Source: Burkholderiaceae bacterium (GTDB taxonomy: Bacteria > Pseudomonadota > Gammaproteobacteria > Burkholderiales > Burkholderiaceae_D). Taken from it: DNA of 10,190 nt. A model generated the notes under the pieces. The model saw only the letters and a list, made by a program, of their open reading frames with translations. It was not told the DNA's origin and searched no databases. Position numbers and translations under genes: made by a program. The stretch lies in contig JACMLV010000425.1 of assembly GCA_014379395.1 (NCBI GenBank), positions 1 through 10,190 on the forward strand. Direction: 5' to 3'. This document shows, piece by piece, positions 1 to 5,081 of the stretch. Every line of letters begins with the position of its first letter. Position 1 is the first letter of the stretch.

Positions 1-1
1 C

Positions 2-226
2 GCCGGCATCGTCGACGCGCTGGCCAGCGCCGCCGCGCCGGCCTGGACGCAGCTGATCGACGCCGTTAAAACGATGGTCGACGGCGCCGCCGATTTAACG
101 GCCCTGCAGCGCGACCTGGTCGCCGCGTTCGGCGGCCAGCCGCAGGACAAGCTGGCCACGCTGATGGCGGCCGCGTTCGCCCTGGCTGAACTCAAGGGCA
201 TGAGCGACGCGCAGGACGGCCGCTGA
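2..226 (+). CDS. Mu gp29-like portal protein (DUF935), C-terminal fragment
   Basis: The last 74 codons of a reading frame that enters from the left edge and stops at 224-226. The visible piece is alanine-rich and helical. It includes an LIDAVKTMVD-like segment and a tail ending in ALAELKGMSDAQDGR, typical of the C-terminus of Mu gp29 portal proteins. The portal forms the ring at the capsid vertex through which DNA is packaged and the tail attaches. The stop codon overlaps the ATG of the next gene (TGATG), so translation of the gpF-like gene is probably coupled to it. The family call relies on this tail plus the invariable gp29-F gene order, because the diagnostic N-terminal body is outside the window. 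The codons GTT AAA and TTA ACG here each contain a copy of the dispersed heptamer described elsewhere. Confidence 0.75.
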   Translation, partial: AGIVDALASAAAPAWTQLIDAVKTMVDGAADLTALQRDLVAAFGGQPQDKLATLMAAAFALAELKGMSDAQDGR

Positions 227-1500
227 TGCCCGGCGCGATCGGCATCGGCTTTCCGGGCAAGGACGCCGCCGGTAACCACGTCTCCACCCCGTTCGACGAG
301 CAGATCGATTTCTTCCGGCGCAAGCTGAACCTGCCGACCGAGCGCTGGGACGATATCGTGAAGTCAGCGCACGACAGGGTGTTCATCGTTGCGGGCGCCG
401 CGAACGCGGATCTGCTCAATGACTTGAACGGCGCCATCCGCAAGGCCAAAGAAGAAGGCCGCGGCTTGGAGGCCTTCCGCAAGGACTTCAACGCCATCGT
501 CCTCAAGCACGGCTGGACCGGCTGGACGGGCGAAGGCAGCGCCGCCGGCCAGGCCTGGCGCACGCGCGTGATCTACCAGACCAACATGGCCACCAGCTAC
601 GCGGCCGGGCGCTGGCAGCAGCTCAAGCACCCCGATCTGCTCAAGTTGCGGCCCTACTGGCGCTACGTCCACGCCGACGGCGTGATGCATCCGCGCCCGC
701 TGCACGTCTCCTGGCACGGCCTCGTGCTGCCGCACGACCACCCGTTCTGGGACACGCACTTTCCACCGAACGGCTGGGGCTGTCATTGCCGCGTCACGGC
801 GGTCGACGCCCGCGAGTACGCGGCCGCCCAGGACGAGGGCCGCGCCGAGCCGCCGGCCGGCTGGGACAAGCTCGACCCGAAGACGCAGGCGCCGGTCGGC
901 ATCGACAAGGGCTTCGACTACGCGCCGGGCGCGAGCGCCGCGCGCCCGCTCAAGGAGATGGTCGACGACAAGCTGATCAAGCTCGACGCCCCGGTGGGGG
1001 CGAAGATGTACGAGGCGCTGCGCCCGGCCCTCAAGGCCGAGCGGGACGCCGCCTACAAGTCCTACCTGGACGAAGTGCTGGCCGACCCGGTCAAGCGCGG
1101 CCGCACGGCGGTGATCGGCGCCATCGACCCGGCCACCCTGGAGTGGCTGGCCAAGAAGGGCATCCACCCGGCCACGGCGGAAATCACGGTGCAGGACGGG
1201 CTGATCATCGGGAAGAAGGCGGCGCGCCACCAGGCGGCCGGCGACGCGCTGAGCGCAGCCGAGTGGGCCAGCCTGCCGGCGCTGATCGATTCTCCCGGCC
1301 AGGTGCTGTTCGACACCAAGAGCGGCAAGCTGCTCTATGTGGCGGCATCCGGCGGCGCGCAAGCGAAGCTGGCGGTGGAATTCGATTACAAGATGAAGAA
1401 GGGGCACGGCGAAACGAACATGCTGGTGTTGGCGTTCCGGGTCTTGAAGGATGCGATCACGGCCGGCATCAAGGGCGGGATCTATGCGCTGGTGAGGTGA
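226..1500 (+). CDS. Mu gpF-like minor head protein with C-terminal PBECR-type nuclease-like domain
   Basis: A 424-aa protein. Residues about 25-200 are the phage Mu F-like minor head domain. The signature is WRYVHADGVMHPRPLH (about 145-160), followed by HGLVLPHDHPFW and PPNGWGCHCRV (180-190), the His/Cys-rich motif of this family. F-like proteins are minor capsid components bound near the portal and required for head morphogenesis. The second half is longer than a plain F domain. Residues about 285-424 (PATLEWLAKKGIHP, a KAARHQAAGDALSAAEW stretch, then SPGQVLFDTKSGKLLYV) resemble the phage Barnase-EndoU-ColicinE5/D-RelE-like (PBECR) nuclease domains known to be fused to Mu-F proteins. H335 and the polar residues around the AEW and GQVLFD segments are candidate active-site positions, by inference. 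The start overlaps the portal stop, and no better start is visible. Confidence 0.92.
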   Translation: MPGAIGIGFPGKDAAGNHVSTPFDEQIDFFRRKLNLPTERWDDIVKSAHDRVFIVAGAANADLLNDLNGAIRKAKEEGRGLEAFRKDFNAIVLKHGWTGWTGEGSAAGQAWRTRVIYQTNMATSYAAGRWQQLKHPDLLKLRPYWRYVHADGVMHPRPLHVSWHGLVLPHDHPFWDTHFPPNGWGCHCRVTAVDAREYAAAQDEGRAEPPAGWDKLDPKTQAPVGIDKGFDYAPGASAARPLKEMVDDKLIKLDAPVGAKMYEALRPALKAERDAAYKSYLDEVLADPVKRGRTAVIGAIDPATLEWLAKKGIHPATAEITVQDGLIIGKKAARHQAAGDALSAAEWASLPALIDSPGQVLFDTKSGKLLYVAASGGAQAKLAVEFDYKMKKGHGETNMLVLAFRVLKDAITAGIKGGIYALVR

Positions 1501-1536
1501 ACCGATGGGAGGCCGGACGTCCCTCCATCCATGCTG

Positions 1537-1550
1537 GCCGCCGGGGCGGC
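1537..1550 (+). other. Short GC hairpin between gpF-like and gpG-like genes
   Basis: GCCGCC (1537-1542) and GGCGGC (1545-1550) form a short inverted repeat, about 5 bp of stem with a 4-nt loop, followed by TTT. It lies in the 113-nt gap 1501-1613, where I see no other gene or clear promoter. It could be a weak attenuator or mRNA-stability element. GC-rich inverted repeats this short are common by chance in such sequence. Confidence 0.2.
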
Positions 1551-1613
1551 TTTCCAAGCCTGTGGACTCCGATTTCCACAGCTCACCGGTTCACATACAA
1601 GTATAGGGCAAAA

Positions 1614-2141
1614 ATGAGCAAAACCGTTGACGTCAAGAGCCAAGCGGTCATGGCGATGTTGTTGCAACTGCACGACAAGACGGACGATATGTCGCCGGTG
1701 CTGCGCGCGATAGGCGAAGACGTCACCGAGCGCAGCAAGCAGCGCTTCGTCACGACGACCGGCCCGGATGGCGTGCCCTGGAGGCCCAACACCCAGGCCA
1801 CGCTGATGCGCTACCTGGGGAAGAGGGGCGGGTTTTCCAAGAAGACCGGCAAGATCGTCGCCAAGGGCAAGGCGCTGGCGATGAGCAAAAAGCCGCTGCA
1901 TGGTGAGAGCGGCGATCTGGCGCGGCAGATTTTCCACCAGGTCATATCGGATTCGGTACTGGTCAGGTCGTCGATGATCTATGCGGCCATGCAGCAATAT
2001 GGCGGCACCAAGGCGCAGTTTCCAAACTTGTGGGGGAATATCCCGGCGCGGCAGTTCTTCCCGGTGACGCCGGATGGCAAGCTGTACCCGCAGGAAGAAG
2101 GTCTGATCGTCGAGCAGCTGCGCCAGTACCTGACGATTTGA
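1614..2141 (+). CDS. Mu gpG-like phage virion morphogenesis protein
   Basis: A 175-aa protein of the phage virion morphogenesis family (Mu gpG / P2 gpS-like tail completion). Family hallmarks are visible in order: IGEDVTERSKQRF near residue 36, a PDGVPWRPN turn after it, HGESGDLARQIFHQV at about 100-115, then YAAMQQYGG and IPARQFFPV near the C-terminus. These proteins act where head and tail join. The open frame extends far upstream inside the gpF gene. I chose ATG 1614 because it gives the usual family length, has AGGG at 1605-1608 with a 5-nt spacing, and avoids a long overlap with gpF. The 113-nt gap before it is unusual in this compact region. Confidence 0.88.
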   Translation: MSKTVDVKSQAVMAMLLQLHDKTDDMSPVLRAIGEDVTERSKQRFVTTTGPDGVPWRPNTQATLMRYLGKRGGFSKKTGKIVAKGKALAMSKKPLHGESGDLARQIFHQVISDSVLVRSSMIYAAMQQYGGTKAQFPNLWGNIPARQFFPVTPDGKLYPQEEGLIVEQLRQYLTI

Positions 2142-2156
2142 AAAAGAGCAGAGCGA

Positions 2157-2184
2157 CCGGCCGGGTGTTGTAGCACCTGGCCGG
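2157..2184 (+). other. 11-bp stem-loop upstream of com
   Basis: CCGGCCGGGTG (2157-2167) pairs with CACCTGGCCGG (2174-2184) over 11 bp with one G-U, closing a 6-nt loop TTGTAG. It starts 15 nt after the gpG-like stop codon. No U-run follows on the + strand. On the - strand a T-run (CTTTTTC) lies about 11 nt beyond the stem. It may end or attenuate transcription of the head genes before the modification cassette, or fold in the com leader. Its role is not shown by sequence alone. Confidence 0.5.
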
Positions 2185-2273
2185 CCACTCGACACGCAGC
2201 GTGAACTGCATACCAAGCCAAGGCCCTGCTACCCCGATCGGAGGCGGGCGCATCTTAGCATGTGGAGCGTTAA

Positions 2274-2438
2274 ATGCAGGATATCCGCTGTGGCAAATGC
2301 CATAAGAAATTGGGCGCCGGTGAATACCAGCGCCTCGACATCAAGTGTTCGCGTTGCGGCACGATGAACTTACTGAGGACCGCGAGTCCCACACCAGAGC
2401 GCCCGGGAGCGCCCGTATTAGGAAGTGAAGATGCATAG
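2274..2438 (+). CDS. com: Com-like zinc-finger translational activator
   Basis: A 54-aa protein beginning MQDIRCGKCHKKLG and containing KCSRCGTMN. Four cysteines (C6, C9, C25, C28) in a CxxC-x15-CxxC arrangement form the single zinc-binding module of the Mu-like Com family. In phage Mu, Com binds mRNA at the com-mom junction and opens the mom translation start. The start ATG 2274 has GGAG at 2264-2267, 6 nt upstream. The gene ends inside the following methyltransferase gene (8-nt overlap with ATG 2431), so the known Com-to-modification-gene coupling is preserved, with an adenine methyltransferase in place of Mom. The C-terminal third (residues 37-54) is Pro/Gly-rich, and its DNA carries the GAGCGCCCG direct repeat. 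Function is by family. Use of this methyltransferase mRNA as the target is inferred from position. Confidence 0.9.
   Translation: MQDIRCGKCHKKLGAGEYQRLDIKCSRCGTMNLLRTASPTPERPGAPVLGSEDA
2397..2415 (+). repeat. 9-bp direct repeat (GAGCGCCCG) just upstream of the methyltransferase start
   Basis: GAGCGCCCG occurs at 2397-2405 and again at 2407-2415, one base apart, inside the 3' end of com. It ends 5 nt before the AGGAAG Shine-Dalgarno sequence (2420-2425) of the methyltransferase gene. The two GCGC cores (2399-2402 and 2409-2412) can also pair as a small hairpin. By position it is a candidate Com or translational-control site. Confidence 0.4.
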
Positions 2439-3225
2439 CAGTCCAATTATTTCATGGATGGGCGGCAAGCGCCGCCTGGCCGACCGGCTGATCAAGTTGT
2501 TCCCGCCGCACGAGTGCTACGTCGAGGTGTTCTGTGGCGGCGCCGCGCTGTATTTCCTGCGCCCGGTGCCGGCCCAGACCGAGGTCATCAACGATGTCAA
2601 CGGCGACCTGGTCAACCTGTACCGCGTGGTGCAGCACCACATGGAGGAATTCGTCAGGCAGTTCAAGTGGGCGATATCGAGCCGCCAAATCTTCAAGTGG
2701 CAGCAAATGGCGAACCCGGAGACGCTGACCGACATCCAGCGCGCCGCCCGCTTTTATTACCTGCAGCAGCACGCCTTCGGCGGCAAGGTCGCCGGCCAGA
2801 ACTTCGGCACCGCCACCACTGGGCCGGCGATCAACCTGTGCCGGATCGAGGAGAACCTGAGCGCGGCGCACCTGCGCCTGGCCGGGACGTATGTCGAGAA
2901 CCTCGATTGGCAGGACTGCATGAAGCGTTACGACCGCGCCCACACCTTCTTCTACCTCGATCCGCCGTACTGGGAAACCGAGGGCTACGGCGTGCCGTTC
3001 GGTTTCGACCAGTACGAGCAGATGGCCGCGCTGATGCGCAGCTGCAAAGGCAAGGTCATGGTCAGCATCAACGACCACCCGGACATCCGGCGCTGCTTCG
3101 ACGGCTTCCACATGATGGGCATCGATATAAAATACGCGGTCGCAAACGTCCACGGCGCCCAGCAGACGAGCAAGGAGCTGGTCATCATGAACTGGGAGCC
3201 GGACGCCCTGGGCGGCCTCTTCTAA
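2431..3225 (+). CDS. Dam-type (D12 class) DNA N6-adenine methyltransferase
   Basis: A 264-aa protein with the D12/alpha-class order of motifs. GGKRRL (11-16) is motif X, VEVFCGGAAL (31-40) is the FxGxG-type AdoMet motif I, and NDVNGDLVNLYR (54-65) is the motif II region. DPPYW (177-181) is catalytic motif IV, and SINDH and SKELVIMN follow near the C-terminus. It should transfer a methyl group from AdoMet to adenine N6; the target site cannot be read from the sequence. GTG 2425 is in frame, but ATG 2431 is preferred because AGGAAG (2420-2425) lies 5 nt upstream of it and would overlap the GTG. The gene overlaps com and ends the modification cassette. No restriction partner is adjacent, so it probably modifies phage DNA against host restriction, which is an inference. 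Confidence 0.93.
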   Translation: MHSSPIISWMGGKRRLADRLIKLFPPHECYVEVFCGGAALYFLRPVPAQTEVINDVNGDLVNLYRVVQHHMEEFVRQFKWAISSRQIFKWQQMANPETLTDIQRAARFYYLQQHAFGGKVAGQNFGTATTGPAINLCRIEENLSAAHLRLAGTYVENLDWQDCMKRYDRAHTFFYLDPPYWETEGYGVPFGFDQYEQMAALMRSCKGKVMVSINDHPDIRRCFDGFHMMGIDIKYAVANVHGAQQTSKELVIMNWEPDALGGLF

Positions 3226-3231
3226 GGCCTT

Positions 3232-3260
3232 GGCGGGGGCGTTTTTCCCGCGCGCCCGCC
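3232..3260 (+). terminator. Possible hairpin terminator after the methyltransferase gene
   Basis: GGCGGG (3232-3237) pairs with CCCGCC (3255-3260), extended by a CG/CG pair beyond a 2-base bulge. It begins 6 nt after the TAA stop. It is followed by AAAAAA, not a U-run, so it is not a classical intrinsic terminator on the + strand. A second GC hairpin, CGCCGCC/GGCGGCG (3283-3289 and 3292-3298), follows. Together they mark an end-of-operon region. Confidence 0.35.
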
Positions 3261-3352
3261 AAAAAACGGCAAAACGCCGCCGCGCCGCCGTGGCGGCGAT
3301 CAAAACCGCGACGGGGCACTTCCCCCTAGAAATTTCGGGGAAAGCGCCCACA

Positions 3353-3374
3353 GGCGCGTTAAAGGCGCGTTAAA
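3353..3374 (+). repeat. Perfect tandem 11-bp repeat upstream of the protease gene
   Basis: GGCGCGTTAAA occurs at 3353-3363 and immediately again at 3364-3374. The period is close to one turn of B-DNA, so a protein binding both copies would sit on one face. Each copy contains the CGTTAAA heptamer that recurs through the window. The repeat lies about 30 bp upstream of the candidate -35 element and next to an inverted repeat at 3379-3392, an activator-site arrangement. It does not lie in any confidently coding frame. Confidence 0.6.
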
Positions 3375-3378
3375 TTTG

Positions 3379-3392
3379 ATTCCGTCAGGAAT
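3379..3392 (+). promoter_or_regulatory. Inverted repeat ATTCC-GTCA-GGAAT, candidate activator site
   Basis: ATTCC (3379-3383) and GGAAT (3388-3392) form a dyad with a 4-base spacer, 4 nt after the tandem repeat and about 12 nt before the possible -35 hexamer at 3405. In Mu the C protein binds a dyad just upstream of late promoters. By analogy this could be the equivalent late activator site, but it shares no sequence I can confidently tie to the Mu C site. Confidence 0.35.
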
Positions 3393-3404
3393 GCTCAGCC
3401 CGCC

Positions 3405-3434
3405 TTGCGGTTTGTCAGCAAAAAACGACATAAA
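3405..3434 (+). promoter_or_regulatory. Candidate late promoter (Mu P_I position)
   Basis: TTGCGG (3405-3410) and CATAAA (3429-3434) are separated by 18 bp and weakly resemble sigma70 -35/-10 boxes. Mu places late promoter P_I between G and I, exactly this gap. A weak promoter with upstream dyad and tandem sites fits an activator-dependent late promoter. TGTCAGC (3413-3419) and its complement GCTGACA (3446-3452), plus another TGTCA at 3455-3459, flank the -10 and could be an operator. The box assignment is tentative. Confidence 0.35.
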
Positions 3435-3497
3435 ACAGCCCCACTGCTGACACCTGTCAATCTGTCCGCCATGCGCGTGCCCCGGCACGATGGCGGT

Positions 3498-4607
3498 ATG
3501 CCTAAGCCATTCCAAAAACCTGCCGCCACACCCGCTCGGATCGCACTGGCGGCGTGCTCGTCGACGCTCGTCGCCGGCAGCGCCGAGTTGCAATTGTTCC
3601 CAGAGGGCGAATTTCGCTCGATCGATGGCAGGCCAGCAGATGCGCCTACCTGGCGCATCGACGAGGCCTTGGCGCGGACGCTCATCGCGGCGGCAAACGC
3701 CCGCACAAACCCATATGTGATCGACTACGAGCATCAAACCTTGCTGGCCAAGGAAAACGGCCAGCCGGCCCCGGCCGCCGGGTTCTTCCGCAAACTCGAA
3801 TGGCGCCCCGGCGTCGGATTGTTCGCGGTCGACGTCGAATGGAAAGATCGCGCCACCGCGATGATCGCAGCCGATGAATACCGCTTCGCATCCCCTGTTT
3901 TTTCCTACGACACCACCGGCGCAGTCACCGGGTTGTTCATGGCGGCCATCACCAATAACGCTGGAATCGACGGCATGCAGGAGATCCTGCTGGCCGCCGC
4001 CTCGATGCAATTCACCACCCCTACAACGACGAAAGAAGGAACTCAAATGGAAGAGTTATTGAAGAAGCTGTGCCTGGTGCTCAACTTGCCAGCCGGCAGC
4101 GCCCCCGAGGCGATCACCGCCGAGCTGGGCAAGCTGGAAGGCGAGATCAAGAAAAATCCGGACGCGGCCGCCGCCTGCAGCCTGCTCGGCGCCTTCACCA
4201 GCCAGAGCGCCACCATCGCCGCGCTGTCGGCCGCCACGCCCGATCCCACGAAATTCGTCCCGATCGCGGCGATGACAGCCATGCAAGGCCAGTTGGCCGC
4301 GCTGTCGGCCCAGGTCGGCGGCAAGCGCGTCGACGAGCTGGTGGCGGGCGCCGTCGCCGAGGGCAAGCTGTTGCCGGCCCAGGAGGCGTGGGCGCGCGAG
4401 CTGGGCGGCAAGGACATCGCGGCCTTGAGCGCCTTCATCGCCACCGCGCCGACCATCGCGCTGCTCACCGGCACCCAGACCCAGGGCAAGGCGCCGGCCG
4501 CCGCATCGGCAACCGGACTGACCGCCAACCAGGTGGCGCTGTGCGCGGCGTTCGGCCTGGAGCAAGCCCAGTTCGCGGCCACCCTCAAAGCCGAAACGAC
4601 GGCATAA
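3498..4607 (+). CDS. Mu gpI-like prohead protease with C-terminal scaffold (I/Z)
   Basis: A 369-aa protein, close to the size of Mu gpI. Residues 1 to about 170 are the Mu-like I protease domain. Markers are the N-terminal ARIALAACSS strand, LQLFPEGEFRSIDGRP, the conserved NPYVIDYEHQTLLAKENG, PAPAAGFFRKLEWRPGVGLF, and the EYRFASPVFSYD/LFMAAITNNAG end. It cleaves the scaffold and possibly other head proteins during prohead maturation. Residues 184-369 are Ala-rich and helical (EELLKKLCLVLNL onward), forming a scaffold. The frame stays open to TTG 3405, but that codon overlaps the candidate -35 box. ATG 3471 is a second possibility. ATG 3498 gives the family-like N-terminus (MPKPFQKPAATPARIALAA) and length, though its Shine-Dalgarno sequence is poor. 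Confidence 0.88.
   Translation: MPKPFQKPAATPARIALAACSSTLVAGSAELQLFPEGEFRSIDGRPADAPTWRIDEALARTLIAAANARTNPYVIDYEHQTLLAKENGQPAPAAGFFRKLEWRPGVGLFAVDVEWKDRATAMIAADEYRFASPVFSYDTTGAVTGLFMAAITNNAGIDGMQEILLAAASMQFTTPTTTKEGTQMEELLKKLCLVLNLPAGSAPEAITAELGKLEGEIKKNPDAAAACSLLGAFTSQSATIAALSAATPDPTKFVPIAAMTAMQGQLAALSAQVGGKRVDELVAGAVAEGKLLPAQEAWARELGGKDIAALSAFIATAPTIALLTGTQTQGKAPAAASATGLTANQVALCAAFGLEQAQFAATLKAETTA
4047..4607 (+). CDS. Nested scaffolding protein (Mu Z-like internal start)
   Basis: An in-frame internal ATG (MEELLKKLCLV) within the protease gene has a strong Shine-Dalgarno sequence, AAGAAGGA at 4033-4040, with 6-nt spacing. It would give a 186-aa protein equal to the helical, Ala-rich C-terminal half of the protease-scaffold. 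In Mu and other phages a separate scaffold (Z) is made from an internal start of the protease gene, so that many scaffolds and few proteases are produced. The ribosome site here is better than any at the outer start. The linker just before it (Thr-rich, TTPTTTKEGTQ) is a natural domain boundary. Internal initiation is an inference from sequence. Confidence 0.8.
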   Translation: MEELLKKLCLVLNLPAGSAPEAITAELGKLEGEIKKNPDAAAACSLLGAFTSQSATIAALSAATPDPTKFVPIAAMTAMQGQLAALSAQVGGKRVDELVAGAVAEGKLLPAQEAWARELGGKDIAALSAFIATAPTIALLTGTQTQGKAPAAASATGLTANQVALCAAFGLEQAQFAATLKAETTA

Positions 4608-4639
4608 GCCGCCATCAATATTTTTGACCAGGAGAGAAC

Positions 4640-5041
4640 ATGCCCTTATCCGCTGATCGCAATACCCCGTACGTCGATGGTTGCCGGGTGGCCGTTCCGG
4701 TCGCCGCAGGCGTGTGCATCTACGGCGGCGCGATGGTTGCCGCAAACGCCACCGGTTTTGCAACACCAGGCGCAACCGCCGCGACCCTGACCTACCTCGG
4801 CCGCGCCGACGAACAGGTCGACAACACCACCGGCGCAGATGGCGCCAAGAGCGTCATGGTGCGCCGGAAGAAGGCGTTCAAGTGGGCCAACAGCGGCGCC
4901 GACCCGGTGACCCAGGCATCGCTCGGCCTGGTCTGCTACATCGTCGACGACCAAACGGTCGCCAAGACCAGCGGCGGCGCCACCCGGTCGGTGGCCGGCA
5001 AGGTCATCGGCCTGGACGTCGACGGCGTCTGGGTCGAGTAA
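4640..5041 (+). CDS. Putative head decoration/stabilising protein
   Basis: A 133-aa, beta-rich, Gly/Ala/Val/Thr-rich protein between the protease-scaffold and major capsid genes, the usual place for capsid decoration proteins. An AGGAGA Shine-Dalgarno sequence (4629-4634) precedes ATG 4640. Readable features are an N-terminal RVAVPVAAGVCIYGGAMV segment, a central VRRKKAFKWANSG, and a C-terminal CYIVDDQTVAKTSGGATRSVAGKV followed by GLDVDGVWVE. This layout (removable coat, CYIVDD..., VAGKV, DGVWVE ending) recurs in small proteins at this locus in Mu-like and other phages. The decoration role is inferred from position and composition. It has no catalytic motif or signal peptide. Confidence 0.65.
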   Translation: MPLSADRNTPYVDGCRVAVPVAAGVCIYGGAMVAANATGFATPGATAATLTYLGRADEQVDNTTGADGAKSVMVRRKKAFKWANSGADPVTQASLGLVCYIVDDQTVAKTSGGATRSVAGKVIGLDVDGVWVE

Positions 5042-5081
5042 GCCCGTCATCCAATCACCGCATCCATCAATAGGACATTCC

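Noticed and set aside
364..1557. Long open frame on the - strand opposite the gpF-like gene
   Set aside because: It is a shadow of a GC-rich coding strand: Arg/Gly/Val-rich, without a recognisable domain, and it runs straight through the antisense of a well-supported gene.
786..1613. Extending the gpG-like gene upstream inside gpF
   Set aside because: The frame is open, but the translation is Arg/Gly shadow sequence. The family N-terminus and Shine-Dalgarno sequence support ATG 1614.
3267..3280. CGGC-AAAAC-GCCG hairpin with a T-run on the - strand
   Set aside because: The stem is only 4 bp and no - strand gene is present for it to terminate.
2452..3351. Long - strand open frame opposite the methyltransferase
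   Set aside because: The + strand frame has all methyltransferase motifs. The antisense frame has shadow composition and no ribosome site of note.
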